Source: Arthrobacter sp. CDRTa11
GTDB taxonomy: Bacteria > Actinomycetota > Actinomycetes > Actinomycetales > Micrococcaceae
Assembly: GCF_026427775.1 (NCBI RefSeq)
Contig: NZ_CP044532.1
Location: 3,472,001 to 3,536,000 of the forward strand
DNA length: 64,000 bases
Direction of reading: 5' to 3'
The stretch's first letter is position 1. Each line of letters starts with the position of its first letter. Position numbers and translations under genes: made by a program. The notes below the pieces were generated by a model. That model saw only the letters and a list, made by a program, of their open reading frames with translations, did not search any database and had not been told where the DNA came from. This document shows, piece by piece, positions 17,752 to 27,398 of this stretch.

Positions 17752-19328
17752 ACCCAATGCGGCTCGGCAACCGGCCGAATGCGTTCCTTGTAGATCGAAC
17801 CGGCGTCGAAGAGCTTGCCGACGGCCGGGCGCAAAAATCCGGACGAGGAACGTTCTGGTGGGTTTTCCTGCTGCTGATGGGACTCTCCACGGCATGGACT
17901 GTGGCCACGCCGCTGATGGGAGTTCCCGATGAACCTGCGCACGTCATCAAGGCAGCCTCCGTCGTCAGAGGCGAGCTGACTGGACGGGAAATGGCTGGCG
18001 GAGGCGGCTTCCACCTCGTGAAAGTCCCAGCGGGAATCGCCTACTACGACAGCTTTGGCTGTTTTGCGCAGCAGAAGGAAATCACGCCTTCATGTGTCCC
18101 ACCGTTTGATGGTGACATCAATGCTCTGGTCGATGCCCGCACGTCTGCGGGAAACTACAATCCCATCTATTACACCGTGGTGGGGCTTCCCTCGCTGGTG
18201 AACAGTGGCGCCGGCGCAGTGTATGGAATGCGGCTTATCAATGCCGTCTTGAGTTGCCTGTTCCTCTCCATTGCCTTTTCGGCACTCTCGAAAATGCGCC
18301 ACCGCAAGTGGGCCATGGTCGCCGCTGCTGTCTCTGTTACGCCGATGGTCCTCTTCCTCAACGGGGCCGTAAACCCAAATTCACTTGAATACGCCACGTC
18401 AGCCGCCCTGCTGGCAAATCTGGTTCTCCTCCTGGAGCGTTCCGCGGAACCGGACGTCTATCGGCGTTATGTTCCCCCTATAACGGCGGCTGCCTGTCTG
18501 TTGGCCAACACGAAAGGCTTGTCCCTTCTCTGGCTGGCACTCATGGTCATAACGGCCTGCATTCTGGGAACCTGGCCGCAAATTAGGGAGTTATGCCGCA
18601 ACGCTTGGGTATGGGCCGGGACCGCAGCGATCAGTCTTGCATGCGCCTTCGCGCTCTACTGGCTTGTCCGTCACGACAGCCTGGAAAGTAACCCCTTCGA
18701 AGCCGCAGGTTACTCCCCCTGGGCCGGCGCCGAGATAATGATGGACCGGACCTTTGACTACGCCACTGGCTATGTCGGCCAGTTCGGATGGCTGGAAGTA
18801 CCTGCACCGCTGGGCGCTTTTGTACTCTGGCTGGGGCTTGCCGGAGCCCTGGTCATGGGTGCCGTCGTATTATCCAGGGGCCGCACGCGTACCGCCACAA
18901 TCTTCCTGCTCTCAGCACTTCTCCTGCTGCCGCCGCTCCTTCAGGCACAGGCCGTTGAGACGATTGGGATCGTTTGGCAGGGCCGCTACGTCCTCGCATT
19001 GTTCCTCCCGCTGCTGTTGGTTTGTGGAATAGCGTTGGACCGCACCAATCCCGGGCCTTTTTCCCAGCAGACAGCATCGATCCTGTACGCCGCAGCCGCG
19101 CTCGTTGCACTCTTCCAGTTATGGACGTTCCTCCAGACGCTACGACGCTATGTCACCGGATGGGCAGTGGACCGGCGTTGGAGTGAGATGATTACCAACC
19201 CGTCGTGGCAGCCGCCGGGCGGGACGCTGTTGTGCGTTGCACTCTTCACCCTCATGCTGGTCCTTGCCCTGTGGCTGGTCCGGCGCGCCATCAACGCCGA
19301 ACGCCGTCAGCCTCAGCTGACCGCGTAA
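17748..19328 (+). CDS. DUF2142 family polytopic membrane protein (second copy)
   Basis: 526 residues if started at TTG 17748, which overlaps the rmlA stop by four bases and has GGAAAA six bases before it; ATG 17757 is the alternative. The family blocks match the first copy: [52 protein letters not shown] and [16 protein letters not shown], with about ten membrane helices. This copy has a longer cytoplasmic N-terminus (about 35 residues, Arg-rich) and lacks the C-terminal repeats. It is coupled to rmlA rather than to GtrA, hinting at a rhamnose-related role, which is inference. Its 3' end overlaps the convergent membrane protein gene by 16 bases. Confidence 0.85.
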   Translation: MNPMRLGNRPNAFLVDRTGVEELADGRAQKSGRGTFWWVFLLLMGLSTAWTVATPLMGVPDEPAHVIKAASVVRGELTGREMAGGGGFHLVKVPAGIAYYDSFGCFAQQKEITPSCVPPFDGDINALVDARTSAGNYNPIYYTVVGLPSLVNSGAGAVYGMRLINAVLSCLFLSIAFSALSKMRHRKWAMVAAAVSVTPMVLFLNGAVNPNSLEYATSAALLANLVLLLERSAEPDVYRRYVPPITAAACLLANTKGLSLLWLALMVITACILGTWPQIRELCRNAWVWAGTAAISLACAFALYWLVRHDSLESNPFEAAGYSPWAGAEIMMDRTFDYATGYVGQFGWLEVPAPLGAFVLWLGLAGALVMGAVVLSRGRTRTATIFLLSALLLLPPLLQAQAVETIGIVWQGRYVLALFLPLLLVCGIALDRTNPGPFSQQTASILYAAAALVALFQLWTFLQTLRRYVTGWAVDRRWSEMITNPSWQPPGGTLLCVALFTLMLVLALWLVRRAINAERRQPQLTA

Positions 19329-21325
19329 ACGTAGGCAGGTTTGCCCTGCCACTGCAGCTCTGAATCCAGGGTGAGGCACGCGGCCGCCAGCGGCTGTGAC
19401 GAGACGATCCTGTCGAGGTTCGGCCAGGAACCCTTCAGGACACAGGGATCAATAACCACCCCGACGGCGTCGAAATCGTTGGTCTGGAAGGTGGTTGGCT
19501 GCCCAGGAGTCCAGGCAAAAAAGATGTAGCCGCCACCGCGGTTCCACTTGTCTGAGAATGCGGAGTCTGGATCCAGCTTCTGCCATGCCTCCGCATCAGG
19601 ACCGGAGCGCTGGAGTCCGGACAGCGATGGCATGCCATTAGCCAGGAGTAGCGTGCTCATGGAAGGGTTGTCAGCTGCCCACAGCTTTCCCCCTGACTTC
19701 GCCGCCGGGACCTGCGCGGCAATGGTCTTGGCCGTCTGCGATGCACGCAGATCTCCCGTACCCGCCAGGAAAGGATTTGCGCGGGCAACGGGCAGCACAG
19801 CGAAGAGGGCGCAGAAAATCAGGGGCCAGGAGCGCTGGGGATACTTTGTGATGACGGCAACTGTCATGCCCACCACGCCTGAGGCCAGAAGAATGAGCCC
19901 TGTGGATATATCCGGCAAATCCGTGGCTTTCAGGAGCGAGGCCGCATAGCCCGTCGAAAGGGCGCACGCAGCACCGGCCAGCAGAGGGACCCTCCAGGAG
20001 GCAGGCGGGGACCACCTGCTGATCAGCAGGCAAAGGAGTATGACGGCCAGCACGCCGACCACTTGGGCAGCCCGGGGAGGAGTCACCATATTCAGGAGGG
20101 GAACCATCCGCCCGGTAGCGCCCAGATCCAGGCTGATCCATAGGATCCACAGCGCCGACCACGCTCCAAAGGTCCATTCAGCCACATTGTCGCGGAATGT
20201 CGGCCGCCACCGTGCTGCAAGCAGCAGGACCAGAGCCCATACAAAGAAGACAGTAAACGACGACGAGAGCTCGCTGGCGTTAACACCGACAGGCTCGCTG
20301 AACTGCAGCGGCCCGAGCGCCGGCGCGCCGAAGATACGACCGAAAGGTTGGGGGTCTGCCCCCACCCGCCTTGAACCGGGATAAACAGTACCCAAGAGGG
20401 CTTGGAGGCCCTCGCGGTTTTCCAGCAGCATGCCGGCCCCGAAAACCAACGCCGTTCCTCCCGTCACGAGGACGGATTTCAGGCGAGGTCCCCAGTCACT
20501 GCGTTGAAGCAAAATCCACAGAGTGGAGGCGCCCAGAACCGGCAGCCCGAGCATCAGGGACCAGGGTGCATAGAACGAGGGAAGACCGGCGATCAGGATT
20601 CCGCCGACTAGAGCCATGATGACCGGAATGAGGCGTTGCCCGCGGCTGAACCTTTGGAAGGCGGCGATCATCAGCACGCTGCCACCGACCGTATAGGCGA
20701 TGAGTGCAACGGGCATCAAAGACCACCACGCGCTGGACGGGGACAAGACAATCAGGATTGCTGCCAACCAGCCATACCGGCGAGAGCGTCCAAGCTGATG
20801 GAACCAGGTAGGCAGCGCCAACAGAAGGATCAGGGAAGGCAGCCACCAGTGCGCCGCGAACAGCATATTTTCCGGCAGGATCACCGAGGCACGGAGCATG
20901 GTGGAATCGAAGAATACGAATTGCTCAAAAAAGCCGTCGGTCGGGAACCTGTGGATCACGTCGGCTCGAGCGGCCAGCGGGCTCAGGCTCGGTGCGCCAT
21001 GGGTAGCGAGGATGGAGATCACAATCGCTGAATAGGCATGGATCTCATCCGACCGGATGGGCCTCGAATTACCGAATTGCCAGCCCAGCGGGTTCGCCGG
21101 GTCCTGTCGGAGGTCCGCAATGCCAATAGACGATGTGGTAATACCGAGCAGGACAAGGACGGCGAAGACCACAACAGTGATTGCGCGTGCGGCCCGGTCG
21201 TTAACACAGACCCATTGCCAGAAACGGCGAGTGGCCCCCACTATGGGCGCGGGAAGTTTCACATTCGACGTACTTCCTCCAGAGGCCACAGAAGCCTCCA
21301 CTGCACCCTCCGTGCGGACTTTCAC
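19313..21325 (-). CDS. Large polytopic membrane protein, GT-C-like layout, unassigned
   Basis: The start is set at GTG 21325, which forms a GTGA overlap with the stop of the upstream gene; longer frames would lie inside that gene. 670 residues. About 12-13 hydrophobic segments follow a soluble N-terminus of about 45 residues. The first external loop contains RPIRSDEIHAYS (Asp-Glu), as in GT-C glycosyltransferases, and the last about 120 residues form a soluble external domain with paired cysteines (DPCVLK, ACLTLD). It may be a glycosyltransferase or polymer-processing protein for the surface glycan; no precise family is recognised. It is co-transcribed with the YfhO-like gene upstream. The 3' ends of this gene and the plus-strand DUF2142 gene overlap by 16 bases. 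Confidence 0.75.
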   Translation of the reverse strand: MKVRTEGAVEASVASGGSTSNVKLPAPIVGATRRFWQWVCVNDRAARAITVVVFAVLVLLGITTSSIGIADLRQDPANPLGWQFGNSRPIRSDEIHAYSAIVISILATHGAPSLSPLAARADVIHRFPTDGFFEQFVFFDSTMLRASVILPENMLFAAHWWLPSLILLLALPTWFHQLGRSRRYGWLAAILIVLSPSSAWWSLMPVALIAYTVGGSVLMIAAFQRFSRGQRLIPVIMALVGGILIAGLPSFYAPWSLMLGLPVLGASTLWILLQRSDWGPRLKSVLVTGGTALVFGAGMLLENREGLQALLGTVYPGSRRVGADPQPFGRIFGAPALGPLQFSEPVGVNASELSSSFTVFFVWALVLLLAARWRPTFRDNVAEWTFGAWSALWILWISLDLGATGRMVPLLNMVTPPRAAQVVGVLAVILLCLLISRWSPPASWRVPLLAGAACALSTGYAASLLKATDLPDISTGLILLASGVVGMTVAVITKYPQRSWPLIFCALFAVLPVARANPFLAGTGDLRASQTAKTIAAQVPAAKSGGKLWAADNPSMSTLLLANGMPSLSGLQRSGPDAEAWQKLDPDSAFSDKWNRGGGYIFFAWTPGQPTTFQTNDFDAVGVVIDPCVLKGSWPNLDRIVSSQPLAAACLTLDSELQWQGKPAYVYAVS

Positions 21326-23628
21326 TTTATGCCGTCGTAGACGGGGGCACGCTTCTCGGTTTCGTCCTGGGTAGTCACAGGCACCACCGGCCCGTCTGAC
21401 CGACGCCTCCGTACCATCACCAGGCTCCAGATAAGCATCCCTGTCACCGCTGCGCCCCAAAGCGGGATGCCGACCCGCCAGCCCGGAGGTTCGAAGCTGA
21501 TGGTGATCAGCTTTCCCTGCGAATCCGAAGGAATCGATAAACCAAGGAGGTACCCGCCGATCGGGCGCTGCGTCATGCTGGCGCCCTCCACGCTGTATCC
21601 CGGCCAGGGAAGCCTGCTCAGAGCGGCACGGCCGCCATCTGCCGGAACCTCCTCGACCTTCAGCACCACCTTGGTGTCGTCCCTGGAGACTTCACTAAGG
21701 CGGGTTCCCGAGTCGGTCCATGTCACGCCTCCAGCCGGACCCAGTGGCACATCGCGGCTCCACAATACTGTCTCTTCAGTCTCGGCTGCCACGTGCCAGC
21801 CTTCCGGAACCGGCGGAATCTCCACTTCCTCGTCGCGGGACACGTAATTGTTCGAAGCCATGGGCACCTGCGGCTTGTTGAAGGACTCCTTCAGGATCTG
21901 AATGTTATCGATCTGGAGTTCGTCAACCAGCAACAATCCGGTCTGGGCGCGGCGATCAAAGAGCTTGTCTGCGAGTTCCGGGCAGGTTCCTCCGAGGTAT
22001 CGGAGGCAAAGAAGCTGGTTGAGCCTGGAGAATCCCACCAACTGGTAGCGGTTCACCACGCTGGCGTCGCTCAGGTACCAGGCGTTCGCCATAAGCGTCT
22101 GCTCCCAGGTCTTCTTCTCTTGCGGGTAGTCCAAAGGGTCACCAACAACGATCACGTCGTTCTTCACGCCTTGAAGGACGCCCTTATAAGTAGAGACATC
22201 TTCGGGCTGGTTTGCGATCGACAGGCCGCTTCGAGCCGACGTCCGGTGCTGGAGAAGGGTGGTTGCCGTCGTCGCAAGCAGCACACCGATGGCGAGCAGC
22301 GACAGGGCCCTCAGTCCAAACCTGTTCCAGCGATGGCCTTTCACCTCCGGATGGTTCAGGAGCCACCACATGGCCACCAGCGCTGCCGCGACAAGAGCGG
22401 CACAAACCGTAATGGTGAGGAAGCGGGCAGGAACCTGGGCCCATGCAAGATAAGCCGCAACTCCAACCAGGCCCAGCGCTACGTAGAGGGAAGGACGGCT
22501 AATCGACGGGCGCCTCGCCCGGGCCAGGGCGATAACGACAAACAGAACTGCCGCCATCGCAACATAGGGCATAAAGCGGGCCGGATACCGCAACGGACCG
22601 ATCGTCGTCGGAAGCAGGACAAAGGCAGCAGACGCGGCCAGGAAGAAAAACAGGTCCCGCAGCTCAGCTGACAATTTCGTGAAGACACTCCAGCTGACAA
22701 AGGCAATGGCAGGCAGGAACCACGCGATGTAGGCAGCTGGACTCGTAGACGCCGTTCCCGACCACCACCAGGACAAAAGCTGCGGATAGGCGGTGGCGAT
22801 CGGAGCCATCAGCAAACTCGTGAAATCGATGCTCATGTAGTCGTCGTTCCAGACGCCGGTGGTTCCGCGCGTAGTGACGGCCGCCGTCAGCACACCTGGA
22901 AGGAAGACGACGACGGCGACGAGCCCGATGGAAAGGCCTGTGATCGCAATCCGGGCCGCAGGCCGCCAGGCCCGGCGGATCAGGGTCTCAATACCAACTG
23001 CCAGGAGGATGAAACCGATGGCCACGGTTCCTGCCACGTACCCCACGGTGACGATCAGATACCCCGTGATAAAGGCCCAGAAGGGGTTTCGTTTGCCGGC
23101 CATGAGTTTGCGCAGTTCGGCCCAGAAGAACGGGAATATTGCCCAGACAAGCGCCCCCGTGACCCAGGAAGGTGCATCGAAGTACATCGTAAAGCCGTTC
23201 AGCGGAACGGCGATCCCTGCAACGAACGCCCATTCCGGCGACACCGCATAGCTGCGGGCAAGGACGAAGGTGCCCACGCCGGCAACAACCAGCATGGCGA
23301 CCTTCAAAACTGTGGTGAGGATTACGGCATTGGGGCTCACGTATGCGAGAACACCAAACAGCATGACCAAGGGGTTCCAGGTACCCCATTGACCCTCTGC
23401 AATATAGTTGCCGCTGGACCACACTGAAGGATTGAGAACAGGAACCTTCCCTTGGAACAGACTCTCTCCAAGGTGGTACCACACTCCGTATGCACCGTTC
23501 TCGGTATCATCCTGGAAGTAGTATCGGCCGTAGAAGATCAGCGGGATCAGGCTCAGCACCAAAACCGATCCGGCGGTCAGCAGTAGCCAGTTCCTGTTGA
23601 GTGACGAGGACGATGGGACAGGCTGCAA
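21322..23628 (-). CDS. YfhO-like GT-C membrane protein
   Basis: 768 residues from TTG 23628; no better in-frame start is apparent. About 12 membrane helices span residues 15-480, followed by a soluble external domain (about 490-720) and a last helix (about 725-745). The first external loop has FQDDTENGAYGVW and then GNYIAEGQWGTWNPL, both shared with the paralogue at 27399-29636, as is ITISFEPPGW near the end. In Bacillus subtilis, YfhO is the membrane transferase that, with CsbB (GT2) and GtcA (GtrA), glycosylates lipoteichoic acid. A comparable role on another polymer is plausible here. It is divergent from the GT2 gene at 23805. Confidence 0.78.
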   Translation of the reverse strand: MQPVPSSSSLNRNWLLLTAGSVLVLSLIPLIFYGRYYFQDDTENGAYGVWYHLGESLFQGKVPVLNPSVWSSGNYIAEGQWGTWNPLVMLFGVLAYVSPNAVILTTVLKVAMLVVAGVGTFVLARSYAVSPEWAFVAGIAVPLNGFTMYFDAPSWVTGALVWAIFPFFWAELRKLMAGKRNPFWAFITGYLIVTVGYVAGTVAIGFILLAVGIETLIRRAWRPAARIAITGLSIGLVAVVVFLPGVLTAAVTTRGTTGVWNDDYMSIDFTSLLMAPIATAYPQLLSWWWSGTASTSPAAYIAWFLPAIAFVSWSVFTKLSAELRDLFFFLAASAAFVLLPTTIGPLRYPARFMPYVAMAAVLFVVIALARARRPSISRPSLYVALGLVGVAAYLAWAQVPARFLTITVCAALVAAALVAMWWLLNHPEVKGHRWNRFGLRALSLLAIGVLLATTATTLLQHRTSARSGLSIANQPEDVSTYKGVLQGVKNDVIVVGDPLDYPQEKKTWEQTLMANAWYLSDASVVNRYQLVGFSRLNQLLCLRYLGGTCPELADKLFDRRAQTGLLLVDELQIDNIQILKESFNKPQVPMASNNYVSRDEEVEIPPVPEGWHVAAETEETVLWSRDVPLGPAGGVTWTDSGTRLSEVSRDDTKVVLKVEEVPADGGRAALSRLPWPGYSVEGASMTQRPIGGYLLGLSIPSDSQGKLITISFEPPGWRVGIPLWGAAVTGMLIWSLVMVRRRRSDGPVVPVTTQDETEKRAPVYDGIK

Positions 23629-23790
23629 TTCACGTTCCGTTCAGTTGGCATTCCTCCAGCGCAGGACAGTGCGCGAGGGACAGATTCATACTACCTGAGC
23701 CACTTTCTGGCGACCTTAAGCTGCACCAGTGGGTGACCGCTCCCGTCCGCACCACACGGTTGCTGGGCCAACAATACTGGCCGGAGCCGG

Positions 23791-23796
23791 TAGAAT
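23791..23796 (+). promoter_or_regulatory. -10 box for a leaderless transcript of the GT2 gene
   Basis: TAGAAT lies eight bases before ATG 23805, so transcription should begin at or within a base or two of the start codon. No Shine-Dalgarno is visible in front of this ATG, which fits a leaderless message. Confidence 0.55.
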
Positions 23797-23804
23797 CTTC
23801 TGAC

Positions 23805-24860
23805 ATGACACTGGCTCAACCCGAGACAAACTCGACGCCCCACCGCATTTCTGTCGTCATACCCGTCTACCAGGGTGAGAAGACGCTTGTTGGCGTGGTC
23901 AACGAGCTCCTCCCTTATCGGCAAACGTCCATGAGCGCGGGTGGCCACAATTTTGTCGTCTCGGAAGTGCTCCTGGTCTTCGATCATGGCCCGGATGACT
24001 CCGCCGCGGTGATCCGGTCGTTGACGCAATCCATCGATATCGTCCGGGGTGTCTGGTTGAGCCGGAACTTCGGACAGCACGCCGCCACGCTCGCTGGGAT
24101 GGCCTCGGCGGGTGGCGACTGGATTGTCACCATGGACGAAGACGGGCAACATGACCCCGCGGCCATCGGAGATATGTTGGACACGGCAATGGCGCAGAAT
24201 GCGTCCGTAACCTATGCAATGCCCAGCAACCCGGCACCGCACGGCTTCCTGCGGAATATGGCGTCCAAGGGCGCAAAACGTGCCGTGAGATTTGTCCTGT
24301 CAAGCGACGACGCCACCAGCTACCAGAGCTTCAGGCTGGTGACGGGCGAAGTAGCCCGTTCAGTAGCCGCCTACGCTGGCCATGGCGTGTACCTCGACGT
24401 CGCAATGGGCTGGATCGCTGACAGAACCGCCACCTGCCCCGTTGTGCTCCGCGAAGAAGGTGACCGCCGGTCCGGGTACGGCCTCCGTTCACTGCTCTCA
24501 CATTTCTGGCGGATGGTGATCTCCAGCGGCACCCGGGCCCTTCGAATGGTCAGTCTTATCGGCGCTGTTTTTGCTTTAGCCGGAATCGGGTTGGCCATCT
24601 ACTTCGTTATTGCATACTTGACTGGTCATGGAGCCGGGCAACAAGGCTGGACCTCGACGATGGTGGTACTTCTCGTCAGTACGGGTGCCATACTTTTCGC
24701 CCTGGGGGTGATAGCGGAGTATGTGGGCGTCAACGTCAACATGGCTATGGGGAAGCCTGCCTATCTCATTGTGAGCGACCCCGCACTGGGGCCCTTGGGT
24801 AAGAGTCCACATAAGGCGCCTGTCCAGTCGCCTGCCGGCCCGGTGGCTGATGCAGGCTAG
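23805..24860 (+). CDS. GT2 family glycosyltransferase with C-terminal membrane helices (GtrB/CsbB-like)
   Basis: The start is set at ATG 23805 behind a leaderless -10 box; it yields RISVVIPVYQGEKTL close to the N-terminus and 351 residues. The GT-A domain shows LLVFDHGPDDS, SRNFGQHAATLAGM and the metal site MDEDGQHDP. Two strong hydrophobic segments (about 245-270 and 285-310) anchor it, as in undecaprenyl-phosphate glycosyltransferases such as GtrB and CsbB. It should load a sugar on undecaprenyl phosphate. An epimerase/dehydratase overlaps its 3' end by 11 bases, and a GtrA protein and a second GT2 follow. Together with the divergent YfhO-like gene this gives a full three-component set. Confidence 0.87.
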   Translation: MTLAQPETNSTPHRISVVIPVYQGEKTLVGVVNELLPYRQTSMSAGGHNFVVSEVLLVFDHGPDDSAAVIRSLTQSIDIVRGVWLSRNFGQHAATLAGMASAGGDWIVTMDEDGQHDPAAIGDMLDTAMAQNASVTYAMPSNPAPHGFLRNMASKGAKRAVRFVLSSDDATSYQSFRLVTGEVARSVAAYAGHGVYLDVAMGWIADRTATCPVVLREEGDRRSGYGLRSLLSHFWRMVISSGTRALRMVSLIGAVFALAGIGLAIYFVIAYLTGHGAGQQGWTSTMVVLLVSTGAILFALGVIAEYVGVNVNMAMGKPAYLIVSDPALGPLGKSPHKAPVQSPAGPVADAG

Positions 24861-25806
24861 GCCTACCTGGGTCATCGGCGCCGGTGGCCTCCTCGGGCGA
24901 GCGGTCGTGAGAGAACTCGAATCCCGCCAGATCCCTGTTTTGACGAGCAAGATTCAATGGAGCGATCCGGAAGTCGCGATCAAGGAATTCAGGCGCAGTG
25001 CTGAGCGGCTGCGTGACGCGGCCGGTTCAGGTCCGTGGACCATTGCCTGGTGTGCGGGCGCCGGCGTTACCGGGACATCGCAGGATGCTCTGGACGATGA
25101 ACTCTCCCTGCTCACCCAGGCGCTGGAAGCCTTCGAAGAGATACTGTGCAACGACGACGGGCAGATGGGAGCACTCTTCCTCGCGTCTTCAGCCGGCGGC
25201 GTATATGCCGGCTCCAGCACGCCTCCGTTTACCGAGGAAAGTCCGGTGCAGCCCTTGGCACCGTATGGTTTTGCCAAGCTCCGGGCTGAGGCAGCTGTTA
25301 CCGAGTTCGCCAGCAGGACAGGGGTTCGAAGCCTCATTGGCAGGGTGAGCAACCTGTATGGACCGGGGCAAAACCTCCAAAAACCCCAAGGCCTCATTTC
25401 CGTGTTCGCCAAGGCGCACCTCACGGGCGCGCCTGTTTCCGTCTACGTCTCCCTGGATACCTTGCGGGATTACCTGTTCGTGGATGACGCCAGCCGGCTT
25501 GTCACCGATGCACTCGGTCGGCTCGTCCAGCCGGATGTCCGGCCAGGCCAGACTGTAGTGAAGATCCTCGCCTCCCAAAGGGCGGACACCATTGGCAACC
25601 TTATTGGGGCTTGCCGAGCCATCTTCAAGCGCCGGCCGTTGATCATCCTCGGCGCCTCCCCGTTCGCGAAGGCCCAGGCGCACGATCTCCGGCTGCGCTC
25701 GGTGGTGTGGCCTGAGCTTGACGAGCACCCCGTGACTCCCCTGGCTGTCGGCATCAACAACACTGTGCAGGAAGTCCAAAGGCTGGCCTTGTCGGGTCAG
25801 CTCTGA
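24850..25806 (+). CDS. NAD-dependent epimerase/dehydratase family protein
   Basis: 318 residues. An extended SDR fold is shown by WVIGAGGLLGRAVVRE (dinucleotide binding), FLASSAGGVYAGS, the PYGFAKLRAEA catalytic Tyr/Lys motif and GRVSNLYGPGQN. It probably modifies a nucleotide-activated sugar used by the neighbouring transferases, as an epimerase, dehydratase or reductase. The exact reaction cannot be told from sequence by eye. The ATG lies 11 bases inside the end of the upstream GT2 gene, so the two are coupled. Confidence 0.8.
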   Translation: MQARPTWVIGAGGLLGRAVVRELESRQIPVLTSKIQWSDPEVAIKEFRRSAERLRDAAGSGPWTIAWCAGAGVTGTSQDALDDELSLLTQALEAFEEILCNDDGQMGALFLASSAGGVYAGSSTPPFTEESPVQPLAPYGFAKLRAEAAVTEFASRTGVRSLIGRVSNLYGPGQNLQKPQGLISVFAKAHLTGAPVSVYVSLDTLRDYLFVDDASRLVTDALGRLVQPDVRPGQTVVKILASQRADTIGNLIGACRAIFKRRPLIILGASPFAKAQAHDLRLRSVVWPELDEHPVTPLAVGINNTVQEVQRLALSGQL

Positions 25807-25873
25807 GCCAGTTGAACCCGGCCAGATTGGCCCGCCAGTTGCCCCTCGTTGTTATCCGCCTGCCCCTCTTCGG

Positions 25874-25879
25874 TAGTCT
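25874..25879 (+). promoter_or_regulatory. Candidate -10 box in front of the second GtrA gene
   Basis: TAGTCT, five bases before GTG 25885. It would give a leaderless or nearly leaderless transcript for the GtrA-GT2 pair. No -35 box is clear. Confidence 0.4.
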
Positions 25880-25884
25880 AGGGT

Positions 25885-26430
25885 GTGTGTTTGCCGGTTA
25901 ACGGCCCTAAGTTCGGAGAATATGTGGCTTCCACCCAACAACCCGATTCCCCAGCGGAAGCTGTTAAGGGTATCCATAACGGTCCGCCCGGCCCGCTCCT
26001 GAGAATCATCAAGGACCAACGCGTCGCGTTCCTGTTGGTGGGCGGCATCAACACTGCATTCAGCACTGCACTGTTTGTAGCGATCGCATGGATCTACCCG
26101 GACCTTCCGTCGCCGATTGTCCTGAGCATCGCGTTCGTCATTTCGCTCGTGGCGGTGTTCTTCGTCTACAGGAAGCTTGTCTTCCGCGTGAAGGGCCACT
26201 TCTGGCTGGATCTCGGCCGCTTCACCTTAGTCAACCTGACGATGTTCTTCGTCAACATGGTGCTGCTCTTTGCAGCACATGAAGTTCTTGGCTATCCGAA
26301 AATACCAGCACAGATCACGATCACCTGCGTGACGGTTGTCATCAATTACTTCGGCCACAAATATTTCTCCTTCCGCCGGCGGCCTGAAGCCGCATCGCCC
26401 ACCACTGCCACCGAGGAAAGTGCCCCATGA
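25885..26430 (+). CDS. GtrA-like membrane protein (second copy)
   Basis: 181 residues from GTG 25885, which sits behind a TAGTCT box and could be leaderless. GTG 25924, five bases after GGAG, is an equally possible start (168 residues). Four membrane helices are present: VAFLLVGGINTAFSTALFVAI, IVLSIAFVISLVAVFFVYRKLVF, a third at about 105-130, and ITITCVTVVINYFGHKYFSF. Such proteins are thought to flip polyprenyl-phosphate sugars. The next GT2 gene overlaps by four bases (ATGA). With the GT2 at 23805 it would supply the flippase and loading enzyme for one of the GT-C proteins nearby. Confidence 0.85.
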   Translation: MCLPVNGPKFGEYVASTQQPDSPAEAVKGIHNGPPGPLLRIIKDQRVAFLLVGGINTAFSTALFVAIAWIYPDLPSPIVLSIAFVISLVAVFFVYRKLVFRVKGHFWLDLGRFTLVNLTMFFVNMVLLFAAHEVLGYPKIPAQITITCVTVVINYFGHKYFSFRRRPEAASPTTATEESAP

Positions 26431-27287
26431 GTCCAAAAGTCTCTATCGTCATTCCTGCCTACAACAACGTCCAGTACATCGAAGAGACTCTGCAGTCCGT
26501 ACTCAACCAGACCTTCGACGACTACGAGGTAGTGATCGCTGACCACTCCTCGATCGATGGCACGGCTGAAGTCATCGCCAGGTATGCAGATCATCCCAAG
26601 GTCCGGTTTTTGAGCCCGACACCAACAGGCGGCGGGGCTCAGGCCAACTGGAACCGCGTCAGCCAGGAGGCTAAGGGCGAATACCTTAAGCTTGTTTGCG
26701 GCGACGACCTGATCGTCCCCGAGGCGCTCGAACTGCAGGTAAAGGCCCTGGAAGACAACCCGGGTGTTGTTATCGTCTCCTCCCGCCGGGACCTGGTGGA
26801 CGCCAACGGCGGGATCTTCCTCAAGGGCCGGGGACTGCAAGGCGTTCAGGGCCGCGTCAGCGGTCGCGAGGCCATCCGGGCTACGGTCCGGGCAGGTTCG
26901 AACATCTTTGGCGAGCCGGCCTGTTCGCTCTTCAAGCGGGAGCTTCTGGAGGCGGAAGGCTGGTGGGATAACACCCATCCGTACCTCATCGACGAAGCCA
27001 CCCTCGTGCGCATCTGCCGCCACGGCGACTTTGTAGCCCTTCGGGAAACCCTGGCGTCCTTCCGGATCAGCGCCAGCCAATGGAGCGTCCGCCTTGCCCG
27101 TCAGCAGTCTGACCAGGCCATTGCGTTCCATAACCAGCTTCGGAAAGACGATCCATCGCTGCTGAGCCGGGTGGACTTGCTGGTGGGAAATGCCAAGGCA
27201 ATTGCCATGTCGTATGCCCGGCGCCTCGCTTACCTGCGGCTGAACAGGCGTATGGGTCATCAGCACGCAGTGCAAAGTACGGTTTGA
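26427..27287 (+). CDS. GT2 family glycosyltransferase (soluble GT-A type)
   Basis: 286 residues. It opens with VSIVIPAYNNVQYIEETLQSVLNQTFDDYEVVI and has a KLVCGDDLI metal-binding site, the common profile of GT2 enzymes that add sugars to lipid-linked or polymer substrates. No membrane helix is seen. The start overlaps the GtrA stop (ATGA). As the window has GlfT2 but no evident GlfT1, this enzyme is a possible priming or linker transferase, which is only a guess from context. It ends just before a Pro/Gly-poor intergenic stretch with three 18-bp repeats. Confidence 0.82.
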   Translation: MSPKVSIVIPAYNNVQYIEETLQSVLNQTFDDYEVVIADHSSIDGTAEVIARYADHPKVRFLSPTPTGGGAQANWNRVSQEAKGEYLKLVCGDDLIVPEALELQVKALEDNPGVVIVSSRRDLVDANGGIFLKGRGLQGVQGRVSGREAIRATVRAGSNIFGEPACSLFKRELLEAEGWWDNTHPYLIDEATLVRICRHGDFVALRETLASFRISASQWSVRLARQQSDQAIAFHNQLRKDDPSLLSRVDLLVGNAKAIAMSYARRLAYLRLNRRMGHQHAVQSTV

Positions 27288-27336
27288 GAAGACAGCCAGG
27301 CGTGCTGGCATCGGTGGGCCCGGCCGCGGTTTTTTA

Positions 27337-27390
27337 GCGAGGTCCGGGTTTTCAGCCAAGTCCGGGTTTCCGGCCGAGTCCGGGCTAGGG
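27337..27390. repeat. Three 18-bp tandem repeats between convergent operons
   Basis: Consecutive units at 27337, 27355 and 27373 share the core aGTCCGGGtt with drift at the edges. They lie between the GT2 stop (27287) and the convergent YfhO-like stop (27399), just after a run of T (27330-27335) that may belong to a weak terminator (GCCAG/CTGGC hairpin at about 27295-27309). Confidence 0.75.
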
Positions 27391-27398
27391 AACAGCCT

